The notes beneath the pieces are model-generated. The model worked only from the letters and a program-made list of their open reading frames with translations, had not been told where the DNA came from and did not search any database. Position numbers and translations under genes: made by a program. Below, one piece after another: positions 9,576 through 17,840 of a stretch of DNA of 48,958 nucleotides (the stretch's first letter is position 1; each line of letters starts with the position of its first letter). The DNA lies in the NCBI GenBank assembly GCA_038527215.1, contig JBCBGC010000052.1, positions 1 through 48,958 of the forward strand, in the 5' to 3' direction. Source of the DNA: JAWPMV01 sp038527215 (GTDB lineage: Bacteria; Bacteroidota; Bacteroidia; J057).

Positions 9576-10289
9576 TCAGAAGCTGAAGTCGAATAATTGG
9601 GCGAAGTAAAAACGGAGTCTTTCCTTTACTTCTTCCATGTCGATGACTCTGCCCAATTCTTGTTGAAGAGAGGTGACACCCTTGTCTGCGATCCCACAAG
9701 GAACGATGTAGTCAAAATAAGAAAGGTCGGTATTGACATTGAGGGCGAAGCCATGCATGGTTACCCAGCGACTGGCCCTGACCCCAAAAGCACAGATTTT
9801 ACGAGCGGTCGCCTGGTCCTCATCCAGCCAAACCCCGGTTGCGCCTTTGATTCGTCCGCCCTTTAGTCCATAATCAGCTAACACCCGAATCATCACCTCT
9901 TCCATCTGCCGGAGATACCAGCCGATGTCGCGACGGAATTTTTCTAAATCAAAAATGGGATAACCGGTAATCTGTCCGGGCCCATGATAGGTAATATCTC
10001 CCCCTCGGTTGATTTTGTAGAAGGAGATTCCTTTTTCTTCCAGGGCTGGTGGACTAAGCAGGAGGTGTTCAGGCTTACCGCTTTTGCCTAAAGTATAAAC
10101 GGGGGGATGCTCACAAAAAAGCAAATGATGCTGAGTGGGAACTTTATGCGGAGGGCTGTTTTTGTCAGCCGCTAATTTCAACCCAATGTTGACCCGTAAC
10201 AGGGACTCCTGGAGGTCCCAGGCTTCCTGATAGTCGATCTGTCCCAGATCCTGATAAGCAACGATATTTTGGGGCTTCACCTGCTTCAT
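9576..10289 (-). CDS. lipB: octanoyltransferase LipB
   Basis: The enzyme moves an octanoyl group from acyl carrier protein onto lipoyl domains, the first step of lipoate synthesis for 2-oxoacid dehydrogenases and glycine cleavage. The 237-residue product has the family motifs: the GGDITYHGPGQ segment (96-106), Lys164 in KICAFG, the HGFALN segment, and Cys198 in VPCGI, giving the expected Cys/Lys catalytic pair. The frame stays open upstream to 10418, but ATG at 10289 gives the normal family length and avoids overlap with the gene at 10304. It is the third gene of a minus-strand TPR - NifU-like - lipB group. Pairing with an Fe-S carrier is sensible because the next step, by LipA, needs Fe-S clusters. 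Confidence 0.95.
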   Translation of the reverse strand: MKQVKPQNIVAYQDLGQIDYQEAWDLQESLLRVNIGLKLAADKNSPPHKVPTQHHLLFCEHPPVYTLGKSGKPEHLLLSPPALEEKGISFYKINRGGDITYHGPGQITGYPIFDLEKFRRDIGWYLRQMEEVMIRVLADYGLKGGRIKGATGVWLDEDQATARKICAFGVRASRWVTMHGFALNVNTDLSYFDYIVPCGIADKGVTSLQQELGRVIDMEEVKERLRFYFAQLFDFSF

Positions 10290-10303
10290 CCCTTTGCCTG
10301 ATC

Positions 10304-10882
10304 TTATAAACTCGGATTGCCCGTGGCGGTTACCTGCCGGATTTCGGGAACCATGCCCATCATTACTTTCTCCACCCCTTGGCTCATGGTCTGGCCAGCG
10401 TAAGGGCAATAATGACAAGCGCCTTTCATAGATAGATTAAGGACCCCATCTTTATAAGAGTCAAAGACAATGTCTCCACCGTCCTCCTGAGCTGCCGGTC
10501 GAATATGTTCATCCAGCACCCGGGTAATGATTTCAATGATGGCTTCGTCTGATTCCTGGTGCTTTATCTCTTCTACCCCGAAGAAAATGATGGGTTTGTC
10601 ATCTTCCAGGTGGGCTTGGATCAGCATTTTTACCTCAAACAACATATCGTCCCAGGAAGGGCTGTTCTCGATGTCTTTGACGACGGTTACGAAATTATGA
10701 TTGAGGAGGACCCGGTCCACGTAGCGCAGCATAAGGAGCCTACGAGCCAGGGGAGAGTGTTCTGCCTGAACCAGGTTGGCAAACTCGTATGGGCGATCTA
10801 CCAAAATCCCGTTTTCCAACACAAACTTCATGGCGTTGGGATTAGGGACGCCTTCCACATGCATGATGACCGTTCGCTTCAT
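10304..10882 (-). CDS. NifU-like Fe-S cluster carrier (Nfu type)
   Basis: This 192-residue protein has two parts. An N-terminal Nfu_N-like domain (about 1-90, with VPNPNAMKF and an SPLARRLL segment) is followed by a C-terminal NifU domain (about 110-192). Its CxxC motif (Cys156, Cys159 in GACHYC) would bridge a 4Fe-4S cluster between two subunits. Such proteins carry assembled clusters to target enzymes in the cytoplasm. ATG at 10882 was chosen over a TTG five codons upstream. The gene is 14 bases upstream of lipB, so the two are almost certainly cotranscribed. Lipoate synthase is a plausible client, by analogy with Nfu proteins elsewhere. Confidence 0.92.
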   Translation of the reverse strand: MKRTVIMHVEGVPNPNAMKFVLENGILVDRPYEFANLVQAEHSPLARRLLMLRYVDRVLLNHNFVTVVKDIENSPSWDDMLFEVKMLIQAHLEDDKPIIFFGVEEIKHQESDEAIIEIITRVLDEHIRPAAQEDGGDIVFDSYKDGVLNLSMKGACHYCPYAGQTMSQGVEKVMMGMVPEIRQVTATGNPSL

Positions 10883-10930
10883 AGGCGGTTGATTCAATTG
10901 GAGGGCAAAGGTACGAATCCTCTTGCGGAT

Positions 10931-11269
10931 TTACACCTCATCCTCATAATCTAACCCCAGGAGTCGGTTGAGGGCTCGCTGGAGTTCTCCGAAGGTGTGA
11001 TAATCCCGTTTAGCCTGGCTTCGCTTCATGCCTTCTCTATAAACATTCTCGGCCTCCTTTTGGTTTTCTAATTGTTGATAGGTTTTCCCCAAATGATAGT
11101 AAAGTCCCAGGTAATCCGGATCCTGTTCCCGAAGGCGTAGAAAGAAGTTTTCAGCCTTTTGAACGTCTCCCCGGCTAAGGTACTCATAGGCAATAGAATA
11201 GATGGTAAAAGAATCTTTTGGAGCCTTTTCCAGAAATGCAAGTAATTGTGGGAGTCTGTCAGCCTTCAT
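10931..11269 (-). CDS. small tetratricopeptide-repeat protein
   Basis: The product has 112 residues, without signal peptide or membrane segment. It contains about two to three TPR units: one around DSFTIYSIAYEYLSRGD, one around DYLGLYYHLGKTYQQLEN and one around AENVYREGMKRSQAKRD, with the usual A/G and Y spacing. It is probably a cytoplasmic scaffold. It is the first gene of the minus-strand operon with the NifU-like gene and lipB (48 bases to the next start). Its start codon abuts the promoter of the divergent etfBA operon. No specific function can be given. Confidence 0.85.
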   Translation of the reverse strand: MKADRLPQLLAFLEKAPKDSFTIYSIAYEYLSRGDVQKAENFFLRLREQDPDYLGLYYHLGKTYQQLENQKEAENVYREGMKRSQAKRDYHTFGELQRALNRLLGLDYEDEV

Positions 11270-11302
11270 TGTTTCAAAAGTGGGAGATAGTTCGTAATTT
11301 TG
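11269..11302 (+). promoter_or_regulatory. promoter of etfBA, Bacteroidota type
   Basis: TTG at 11269-11271 and TAATTTTG at 11295-11302 are separated by 23 bp. This matches the Bacteroidota housekeeping promoter pattern (TTG - 17 to 23 bp - TAnnTTTG). The -7 element ends 32 bases before the etfB start. Confidence 0.7.
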
Positions 11303-11334
11303 CAGCCAAAAATTGATTAAGTGCTACCAATATT

Positions 11335-12078
11335 ATGAAGATTTTAGTGTGTATCAGCCATGTTCCCGACACCACAACCAAAATACAGTTTGAGGCGGAT
11401 GGGAGCAAGCTCAATAAGTCAGGGGTAACCTTCGTGATCAATCCATACTGCGAATATGGGCTTTCCCGCGCCATTGGATTTCAGGAAGAAGGAATATCTG
11501 TAGAGATTACTGCCCTTTGTGTAGGGGGACCAGAGGTAGAACCGACGCTCCGCAAGGCCCTGGCTATTGGTGCCAATGATGCGGTTAGAATAAACGCTCA
11601 TCCTTCTGATTCTGCTTTTGTGGCTAAGCAAATAGCTTCCTACGCAGACGGAAAAGAATTTGATATCATCTTTACTGGAAAAGAATCCATCGATTATAAT
11701 GGAGGCATGGTTCCTGGGATGGTAGCCGAACTGATGAAGTATTCCTTCGTTTCCTTTGCTACACATATGGAAATGCTGGAAGGGAACAACAAAGCCCTGG
11801 TAAAAAGAGAAATTGATGGAGGCACAGAAGTGCTGGAAGTCAATCTGCCTACTGTCATCAGCTGCCAGAAAGGTATTGCAGAGTGGCGGATCCCTAATAT
11901 GCGGGGGATCATGGCTGCTCGTAAGAAGCCATTATCCGTGGTTAGTCCGGCCGATATTTCTGAATATGTTGCGACGGTAAAGTTCGACTATCCACCCCAA
12001 AAGGAAGATTGTCAGTACTATGAAACTGAAAATACTTCCGCCATGGTAGATGCCCTGGTCCAGAAAGGCATCATCTAA
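11335..12078 (+). CDS. etfB: electron transfer flavoprotein subunit beta
   Basis: EtfB and EtfA form a soluble FAD/AMP heterodimer that takes electrons from acyl-CoA dehydrogenases and passes them to ETF-quinone oxidoreductase. The 247-residue product is typical: it begins MKILVCISHVPDTTTKI, has the RAIGFQEEG helix, the DIIFTGKESIDYNGG loop and PTVISCQKGIAEWRIP near the C-terminus, where the family signature lies. Length fits the family. The etfA gene follows after 40 bases, so both form an operon served by the promoter at 11269-11302. Confidence 0.96.
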   Translation: MKILVCISHVPDTTTKIQFEADGSKLNKSGVTFVINPYCEYGLSRAIGFQEEGISVEITALCVGGPEVEPTLRKALAIGANDAVRINAHPSDSAFVAKQIASYADGKEFDIIFTGKESIDYNGGMVPGMVAELMKYSFVSFATHMEMLEGNNKALVKREIDGGTEVLEVNLPTVISCQKGIAEWRIPNMRGIMAARKKPLSVVSPADISEYVATVKFDYPPQKEDCQYYETENTSAMVDALVQKGII

Positions 12079-12118
12079 TTTTTTCCCATCCTTATAACTA
12101 TATCTTCAACTGAATCAT

Positions 12119-13093
12119 ATGTCCGTATTATTATTTGCAGAAAATGCTCAGGGCAAGATCAAAAAGCCCATCCTGGAAGCAGCTACTTACGCTTATGACC
12201 TGGCTCAAGCCTTAGGGACTTCGCTGGAAGCGGTTTCTGTCGGACCGGTAGAGGCAAGTGAGCTGGAGAAGCTGGCCCAGTATGGCGTGAGTAAGGTCTA
12301 TACCGTGAGCGATAGCAGACTGGACGCTTTTATCAATACTGCTTATGGAGCGGCTGTATCGGCCATAGCCAAGCAAACTGAGGCCAAAGCCGTAGTCTTT
12401 GCTCAGACCTACAACAGCCGTGCCGTAGCTCCTCGGGTTGCCGTGAAACTGGACGCTGCTCCCTTTTCCGGCGTAACTACCCTGGTGGATCCGGCGAATG
12501 GGTTTGACACCAATCGTCCTTCATTCTCTGGAAAAGGCGTGCAGGAAATCAAGACTACCAAGGACAAACTGGTCATCTCCGTGAAATCCAATGGCTACAA
12601 AGTAGAAGAACATCCTACGAGCATGACCACCGAAGCATTCGAAGTCAAGCTGATGGAAAATCAACTCGACACCGTAGCCAGAGAAATTGTCAAAGCTTCC
12701 GAAGGTATTTCTCTGACTGAGGCTGAAAATGTCGTTTCTGCTGGTCGGGGTATGAAAGGACCGGAGAACTGGGGTATGATCGAAGAATTGGCTACCCTGC
12801 TTGGAGCTGCCACAGCCTGCTCTAAGCCTACCGCTGATATGGGTTGGAGGCCTCACCACGAGCACGTAGGCCAAACTGGCATTCAGATTGCCCCTAATCT
12901 CTATATCGCCATCGGTATTTCCGGAGCTATCCAGCACCTGGCCGGGGTAAGTTCTTCAAAAACCATTGTGGTGATCAACAAGGACCCAGAAGCGCCTTTC
13001 TTCAAAATCGCCGATTACGGCATCGTAGGCGACCTCTTTGAGGTGGTACCCAAAATGATCGAAGCAGTCAAAGCGGCAAAAGTTGCCAGCTGA
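12119..13093 (+). CDS. etfA: electron transfer flavoprotein subunit alpha
   Basis: The 324-residue product is the FAD-binding partner of EtfB. The C-terminal FAD domain is clear: VVSAGRGMKGPENWGM (about 200-215), then the HVGQTG..I segment and YIAIGISGAIQHLAG, which contact FAD, then NKDPEAPFFKIADYGIVGD and the closing helix. The N-terminal half is a normal ETF alpha/beta domain. It lies 40 bases behind etfB and ends shortly before a strong terminator. Confidence 0.96.
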   Translation: MSVLLFAENAQGKIKKPILEAATYAYDLAQALGTSLEAVSVGPVEASELEKLAQYGVSKVYTVSDSRLDAFINTAYGAAVSAIAKQTEAKAVVFAQTYNSRAVAPRVAVKLDAAPFSGVTTLVDPANGFDTNRPSFSGKGVQEIKTTKDKLVISVKSNGYKVEEHPTSMTTEAFEVKLMENQLDTVAREIVKASEGISLTEAENVVSAGRGMKGPENWGMIEELATLLGAATACSKPTADMGWRPHHEHVGQTGIQIAPNLYIAIGISGAIQHLAGVSSSKTIVVINKDPEAPFFKIADYGIVGDLFEVVPKMIEAVKAAKVAS

Positions 13094-13133
13094 TTCGGTT
13101 TTGCGAATCGCTTTGACTTAGGTATATTAAAGG

Positions 13134-13180
13134 AAATCGCGAATTACTCAATCGCTTGAAGTAATCTGCGATTTTCTTTT
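13134..13180 (+). terminator. terminator of the etfBA operon
   Basis: AAATCGC (13134-13140) pairs with GCGATTT (13168-13174), and inside it AATTACT pairs with AGTAATC-like bases. A T-rich tail (TTTCTTTT) follows. It lies 40 bases after the etfA stop codon. Confidence 0.8.
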
Positions 13181-13261
13181 ACTTTGACAAACATAAATAC
13201 ACCCTCCATCCCATGATCATTGCGGCGATAGGACATATGTGAGGTTGAAATTAGTTTTGAG

Positions 13262-13906
13262 GTGAATAAAATTCTGTTAGAAATCATTGGTCTCTCATCC
13301 AGCCACTCCCAAATTGGGCATTATGCCTTGGTTCTGGGAGAGAGTGAAGGGAATCGGAGGTTGCCTATTATCATCGGTGGGGCCGAGGCACAGGCCATTG
13401 CCCTGGAATTGGAGAATATCAAGACCAATCGGCCGATGACCCATGATTTGATCTACAACCTGGCTCGCCACTTTGATATCAATCTCCAGGAAGTAGTCAT
13501 CAATGATCTGCACGAAGGAATTTTTTACGCCCGCCTTATTTTGGAGGTAGATGGAGAAATTCATGAAATCGATTCACGCCCCAGTGATGCGGTAGCCATC
13601 GGGGTTCGGTTTAAAGTGCCTATCTACACCTATGAAAATGTCTTGGAGGAAGCGGGCATCGTGATTGATGAAGAGGAAGAAGGGAAAGAGACCTATTCCA
13701 GTCAGGAAGAAGAGTTTTCTCTGGCTGAGGTGGAAAAATCTGATCCCATCGAGGAAGACGAGCCACCCAAGCCTAAGAAGCGGGCTTCCGGAAAAAAGGC
13801 TTCTCTCAAGGAATTGCAGAAAGAATTGGATGAAGCCCTGGAAGGAGAAGACTATGAGGCTGCTGCCCGCATTCGTGATGAAATACAAAAACTGGGGGGA
13901 AGCTGA
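13262..13906 (+). CDS. bifunctional nuclease (DUF151) family protein with a C-terminal UVR motif
   Basis: The 214-residue product starts at GTG 13262, because no ATG precedes the conserved segment before an in-frame stop. Residues 1 to about 130 form a BFN/DUF151 domain (LGES.GNRRLPIIIGGAEAQAIA, HDLIYNLARHF, RPSDAVAIGVR), a family with reported DNase/RNase activity in plants and a role in Thermotoga structures. An acidic linker follows (about 135-175). The C-terminus (about 180-214) is a UvrB/UvrC-type motif (LKELQKELDEALEGEDYEAA). This arrangement is standard in Bacteroidota. The gene stands alone between two terminators; its substrate is not known. Confidence 0.9.
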   Translation: MNKILLEIIGLSSSHSQIGHYALVLGESEGNRRLPIIIGGAEAQAIALELENIKTNRPMTHDLIYNLARHFDINLQEVVINDLHEGIFYARLILEVDGEIHEIDSRPSDAVAIGVRFKVPIYTYENVLEEAGIVIDEEEEGKETYSSQEEEFSLAEVEKSDPIEEDEPPKPKKRASGKKASLKELQKELDEALEGEDYEAAARIRDEIQKLGGS

Positions 13907-13925
13907 TATACCCTTGGATAATGAC

Positions 13926-13962
13926 ATAAAAAGGCCCGGACATTTGTCCGGGCCTTTTGTTT
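13926..13962. terminator. bidirectional terminator between convergent genes
   Basis: GGCCCGGAC pairs perfectly with GTCCGGGCC around a four-base loop, with an A-run on the left and a T-run on the right. It can end transcription from the BFN gene (plus strand) and from the TonB-like gene (minus strand). Confidence 0.9.
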
Positions 13963-13979
13963 TATAAGGTGGCTGAAGC

Positions 13980-14852
13980 TTATCCCTTCAGACGGAATTT
14001 CACTTTGATTCGAATCGGTCCCTGACGCTCAGGACCATTGGGCAGGGCAGAGAACTTCCACTGCTTGAGGGCGGCCACTGCCGCATTTCTCAGGGCAGGC
14101 TTATTGGTTGGCCGAGGTTTCACATAGACTACGTTTCCAGCCCGGTCAATCCAGAAGTCGAATTCCAATTCCCCTTCTTCCTGCGCATCATAGGCAGGCT
14201 GGACCTGCCGGATGATCTGACGGCCATTCAGGCCACCACCTGCTCCCGTCCCAAACGAAAACATGCCATTAGGGTCTAGTTTAGGCGCGGCAGGGGTACC
14301 GGTGTTCCCGGTTCCTGAGCTGGCATTTCCCTGATTAGCCCCAGAAGGCTTAAAGGCAGGGGTCGTACTCGGCTGCTTAGACGGTGGAGAAGTGGTCGGT
14401 GCTGGCTTAGGGGTTGGCTCAGCAGGTTTGGGGGTGGGCTTAGGCTTAGGCGTCGTCTCCTTGGGAGGCGCTGGCGTTGGCTTAGGCGTAGTGGTCTTAG
14501 GCGGCGTCGGTTGAGAGACCGGCGTCGGCTTCGGAGTCGTCACGGTTTTGGGTGGGGTAGGCGTCGGCTCTGGCTCGGGTTGAGCAGGCTGAGCCTCCGC
14601 AGGGGGCGGAGGAGTAGGCGCCGGGTCTGGAATAGACCGCTCAAAGGAGTTGACCTTCTTGCTACCATTTTTCAAGTCCCCAAAATCTATGGCCCCGAGG
14701 ACCTCATATTTCTTTCCCGGAGGCGGAACGCGCTGTCGGTAAGCGACGAACAAAAAGCACAACAATGCCAGGATGACCATCAGTACCGTGGTACTGATAA
14801 TGCTGATCCGCATGTGCCTGCGTTCCATGGCTTCAAATTCCGGTGCGAACAT
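13980..14852 (-). CDS. TonB-family energy transducer
   Basis: The protein passes proton-motive energy from the inner membrane to outer-membrane TonB-dependent transporters. From ATG 14852 (290 residues) it has one N-terminal transmembrane helix (about 15-38, MVILALLCFLFVAY), then a long periplasmic linker very rich in Pro, Lys, Thr and Glu (about 70-175), and a C-terminal TonB-like domain (about 205-290). The last contains ELEFDFWIDRAGNVVYVKP and the closing IRIKVKFRLKG. A GTG at 14897 would add 15 residues. Partner ExbB/ExbD genes are not adjacent, as is common for the many TonB paralogues of Bacteroidota. The substrate is unknown. Confidence 0.88.
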   Translation of the reverse strand: MFAPEFEAMERRHMRISIISTTVLMVILALLCFLFVAYRQRVPPPGKKYEVLGAIDFGDLKNGSKKVNSFERSIPDPAPTPPPPAEAQPAQPEPEPTPTPPKTVTTPKPTPVSQPTPPKTTTPKPTPAPPKETTPKPKPTPKPAEPTPKPAPTTSPPSKQPSTTPAFKPSGANQGNASSGTGNTGTPAAPKLDPNGMFSFGTGAGGGLNGRQIIRQVQPAYDAQEEGELEFDFWIDRAGNVVYVKPRPTNKPALRNAAVAALKQWKFSALPNGPERQGPIRIKVKFRLKG

Positions 14853-14986
14853 AATGCTGTTTTTACCTATAAGATCAATTTGGCGGGAAAATTCCACACC
14901 AGTAGAATAAATAGCAAAATTTACGCTAGATATTCAACTCAGACGGGTTTTCGCGCGTGATCTTCTTTTTCACCACAAGGACAAAG

Positions 14987-15586
14987 CTATTCTTCAGGTG
15001 TTGCTTCCGGGATAGCTTTTCTCCAGGGGATCAGGCCTGGAACCCGCTTTTTATACCTTACGTAGGCTGGACCGTAAAGGGTTTCCAGCTTTTTTTCTTC
15101 CCACAAGCTCCCCAGATAGATATAAGCGAGGTGGGTAAGCAAAAAAATCAGCATTTGCTGACTAGGCCAAAGCAGAAAAGCCCCACCTAACCCCAGTATG
15201 CTGCCAAAATAGAGCGGATGACGTACCCTGGCATTCCAGCCCCGCGTCTGTAAAGGGGGCAGAAAATCAGGGGCTGCAAGCTGCTTTTGTCCGACAAACT
15301 CCCCTAAATCGTAGCCGCGCATTGCTTCCCGCATGATCCAGGCCCCGGCTAAACCCAGCCCCAATCCCGGTAGTCTCACCAGCCAACCCGGTCTCCAGAG
15401 CCAGTCCTGAGGCTGATCAAACTGGTACCAGAGGATGAGGGCATAGCCCGCAATAGCGATGACATTGTAGGTCAGGCGGTAGAAGGGGAAAAAAGCCGGA
15501 AAAGATTGCTGGGCTAGCTGCTTGACCGAGTTAAGGGCCAGCAATGAATGGAGCAGGAAATACAACACCCAGCCAAGTAGTATCAT
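14987..15586 (-). CDS. membrane methyltransferase of the isoprenylcysteine/phospholipid methyltransferase fold
   Basis: The 199-residue product has about five hydrophobic segments and ends with the family signature: NARVRHPLYFGSIL (RHP.Y.G), then a late EEKKLETLYGPAYVRYKKRVPGLIP. These segments bind S-adenosylmethionine in ICMT/PEMT/NnrU-like integral membrane methyltransferases. The methyl acceptor cannot be read from the sequence; a small thiol or a lipid are both possible. The gene is 58 bases downstream of the SCO gene on the same strand and may belong to that operon. Confidence 0.82.
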   Translation of the reverse strand: MILLGWVLYFLLHSLLALNSVKQLAQQSFPAFFPFYRLTYNVIAIAGYALILWYQFDQPQDWLWRPGWLVRLPGLGLGLAGAWIMREAMRGYDLGEFVGQKQLAAPDFLPPLQTRGWNARVRHPLYFGSILGLGGAFLLWPSQQMLIFLLTHLAYIYLGSLWEEKKLETLYGPAYVRYKKRVPGLIPWRKAIPEATPEE

Positions 15587-15644
15587 CAGGAGGAAATTAC
15601 GGAAAATGCGCGAATGGCTGGTAAGGGAAGATGCCTCCTGCTCC

Positions 15645-16316
15645 CTACCCCTCCCTTTTCAACGTATAAATATCTCCCATCAGCTGCTCTACCGAGCCTT
15701 TATTCAGCCCGTTATAAATGCCTCGGATATACCCTCTTTGATCGACCAGGACAAAATTCTCCGTGTGCAAAAACTCATCCGGGTCACGCTCCAGACCGAG
15801 GTCCTCCTCGATGAAGTAGACTTGTCGGCCTAAATGATAAATGTCTTGTCTCTCCCCAGTCAACAAGTGCCAGGTCCTGGCGGAAATCTCATTACGCTGC
15901 GCATAGGCCTGCAAAACCGGGACAGAATCCATTTCTGGCGTGACGGAATGGGAGACCAGCAGGACCCCCTCGTCCTCCAGGAATTCCTCCTGCAGGCGAT
16001 GCATATTTTGGGTCATCTTGGGGCAGATCCCCGGGCAGATGGTAAAGAAGAAGTTGGCCACGTAGATTTTGCCCTGAAAATCAGCGCCCGTAATGGTTTG
16101 ACCCTGTTGGTTGTACAATGCGAAATCAGCAATGCGGTGGAAAGTGTCCAGCGCCGCATCATCGGGCTCCAACCACTGCGGGGTAAAGGTCGCTTCCTGA
16201 AAAAAGGGCAGGGTCTCCACTCGGCTGTCTTTGCCCGCCTGAGGCTGACAGGCTCCGAGGAGCAGCAGGAGGCAGCAGCTCCAGTTAGCGATTGGCGTAT
16301 TGAATTTCTTCTGCAT
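15645..16316 (-). CDS. SCO1/SenC family copper chaperone lipoprotein
   Basis: SCO proteins deliver copper to the CuA site of cytochrome c oxidase or act as thioredoxin-like redox proteins. The 223-residue product has a lipoprotein signal (LLLLLGACQ, lipidated Cys at about 23) and a thioredoxin fold with the copper-binding CPGIC motif (Cys94, Cys98). A distal His sits near residue 184 (EFLHTENF), so all three copper ligands are present. It overlaps the preceding MORN-variant gene by 32 bases, so translation of the two is coupled. Together with the sigma factor and Spy-like protein upstream, this suggests the whole locus reacts to copper or another metal in the envelope. Confidence 0.92.
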   Translation of the reverse strand: MQKKFNTPIANWSCCLLLLLGACQPQAGKDSRVETLPFFQEATFTPQWLEPDDAALDTFHRIADFALYNQQGQTITGADFQGKIYVANFFFTICPGICPKMTQNMHRLQEEFLEDEGVLLVSHSVTPEMDSVPVLQAYAQRNEISARTWHLLTGERQDIYHLGRQVYFIEEDLGLERDPDEFLHTENFVLVDQRGYIRGIYNGLNKGSVEQLMGDIYTLKREG

Positions 16317-16896
16317 CTAATTCAAAACAAAGGGAAGCACGTTTCAAACCGAAAATTCGGCCATTTTTCGCTTCGTAATTATTATAAATCTTTCCATTTT
16401 TTCGCCAGGCCCGCTGCATGCCTTCTTCTCTTCCTTGTACCAGGTTGATTTCCTTAAAGCGGGCTCCCGTGGGGTACCATTGTTCTTGCAAACCATGAGC
16501 TACTCCTCGCTCAAATCGGGAGATTGAGCGCAAAAAGCCAGAACTCCACCAGCTTTTGGCTTCCCCATGTAGTTTGCCAAGCACATAGGTGCTAGTATAG
16601 CTCAGGCTTCCATGTGGAAACCACTTTTGGCGGGTGCCGTGCTTTTTTCCGTTCACATAGGTGATCGCTTCAGCCAGGCTCCTATCGGGATAAAAGGCTT
16701 GAGACGTCCCCGTAAAGGGCTTGCCTTGATGAAAGATAAGGCCCTCTTGGGGACGAAGGGTCAAAGATTTAGCCTCGACCTTCTGCATCGGCCGGATAGT
16801 TTTTTCTGACTGGATCGCGAGATGGTGCCCGGCACCATCTCCGCAGCTGTAAACCAGCACCATGACCATCAAGGCCCCAAGCTTACTGAATCGCAT
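16285..16896 (-). CDS. MORN-variant repeat lipoprotein (YwqK-like)
   Basis: The 203-residue product has a lipoprotein signal (MVMVLVYSCGDG) and about five MORN-variant units, each with G..HG or G...G and aromatic Y/W positions: PFTGTSQAFYPDRSL, GKKHGTRQKWFPHGSL, GKLHGEAKSWWSSGFL, GVAHGLQEQWYPTGA and GREEGMQRAWRKNGK. Automatic pipelines often name such proteins 'YwqK family antitoxin', but nothing here points to a toxin. It overlaps the YHYH gene upstream by 14 bases and the SCO gene downstream by 32 bases. It is probably an envelope protein of the same operon; its role is unknown. Confidence 0.8.
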   Translation of the reverse strand: MRFSKLGALMVMVLVYSCGDGAGHHLAIQSEKTIRPMQKVEAKSLTLRPQEGLIFHQGKPFTGTSQAFYPDRSLAEAITYVNGKKHGTRQKWFPHGSLSYTSTYVLGKLHGEAKSWWSSGFLRSISRFERGVAHGLQEQWYPTGARFKEINLVQGREEGMQRAWRKNGKIYNNYEAKNGRIFGLKRASLCFELDAEEIQYANR

Positions 16897-17800
16897 TGGG
16901 AGTACCTTGATAGTCTTCTGGGAAAAGGATATAGTATGCGTTCAAGTACAGTTCGTTCTGAATGTGGTAGTGATATTCCCCGTCTGGATTGTGAGGCGTC
17001 GGGCCAAAATGTCCACCCGAGGCATCTAAGTCTGTCGGGTATTCTCCGGAAGGGTAATCTCTTCGACCATAGAGAAAGAAGCCATCGGAAATGATGCCGA
17101 TCAGGGCGTCATCATCGTTAGACCAGGCTTTGGGCTCCAGATGGTAGTGGTAACTCTGCGGCCCGGTATGGGCTCCACTGTAATCAAGCGAGCTGACGGC
17201 ATTATCCAACGGGACATTGGGGCCTTCCTCATCGTTGTAGATCACGGCCCCACTGATCGCCATACCGATCGGGCCTAAGCCGGTGGAGGAGGTGCTGGAT
17301 GCTTTGGCGGGATTGGCGGGTACCCGTAAGGTGAAACTACCATTGAAATCGTCAATGTTGCCAGGGGCCATTTGATTAAAGGAGGTGAGGGTGGGCGCTA
17401 CGAATAAGGGGTGATCAGTAGCTGCCGCAGGCGTTACATGTCCATTTATGCTTCTTTCGGTGGTGTTGGACCAGTAAGGGGAGGTGTGATTGGGCATGCC
17501 ATTGGTCTCGATCACTACCTGGGAACCATCGAGGTAAATGGTAAAATTGGTGCTGTCAAATGCTGCGAAGGCAGCTGCCAGGGAAGGAGTACCTCCTGTG
17601 TCGTCCAAGTCATCTCTGTTTGCCACGTATCCGTCTGGCTGATCACAGGCAACTTCGCTTACGGAAGGATTTCCCAGCCCATCGCCATCCGCATCTTCAT
17701 ACCAGGTCGATTCCGTACAAGGGTTTTCAACCCCGCCATCGCAGGAGAAAACCAAGAAAGCAGATGCAGCGAGCATCAAGGGAAAAACCAATTTTTTCAT
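16883..17800 (-). CDS. YHYH-domain lipoprotein, copy 1
   Basis: ATG 17800 gives 305 residues with a lipoprotein signal (LMLAASAFLVFSCDGG). A short segment after it (WYEDADGDGLGNPS) looks like a calcium-binding thrombospondin type 3-like motif. The rest is a YHYH domain: PQSYHYHLEPKAW, IGIISDGFFLYGRRDYPS, DASGGHFGPT and a second GEYHYHI. The His- and Asp-rich motifs suggest metal binding, but the family's function is not established. An upstream in-frame extension to 17908 was rejected because it destroys the signal peptide. It lies between the Spy-like sensor and the MORN lipoprotein, overlapping the latter. Confidence 0.87.
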   Translation of the reverse strand: MKKLVFPLMLAASAFLVFSCDGGVENPCTESTWYEDADGDGLGNPSVSEVACDQPDGYVANRDDLDDTGGTPSLAAAFAAFDSTNFTIYLDGSQVVIETNGMPNHTSPYWSNTTERSINGHVTPAAATDHPLFVAPTLTSFNQMAPGNIDDFNGSFTLRVPANPAKASSTSSTGLGPIGMAISGAVIYNDEEGPNVPLDNAVSSLDYSGAHTGPQSYHYHLEPKAWSNDDDALIGIISDGFFLYGRRDYPSGEYPTDLDASGGHFGPTPHNPDGEYHYHIQNELYLNAYYILFPEDYQGTPNAIQ

Positions 17801-17840
17801 GTTTGTAGGATTATTTTTCCCTTTAGACTGAGACCTATTT

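Noticed and set aside
14853..14950. TAAATTTTG-like promoter before the TonB-like gene
   Set aside because: Spacing between TA and TTTG is off by one and the upstream TTG is only 11 bases away, so it does not fit the promoter pattern.
14511..14960. Plus-strand Arg-rich frame opposite the TonB-like gene
   Set aside because: Antisense of the Pro/Lys/Thr linker. It has biased composition and no homology.
16285..16896. Reading the MORN-variant lipoprotein as an antitoxin
   Set aside because: No toxin gene is adjacent. It has a lipoprotein signal and lies in an envelope operon; the 'YwqK antitoxin' name is only a family label.
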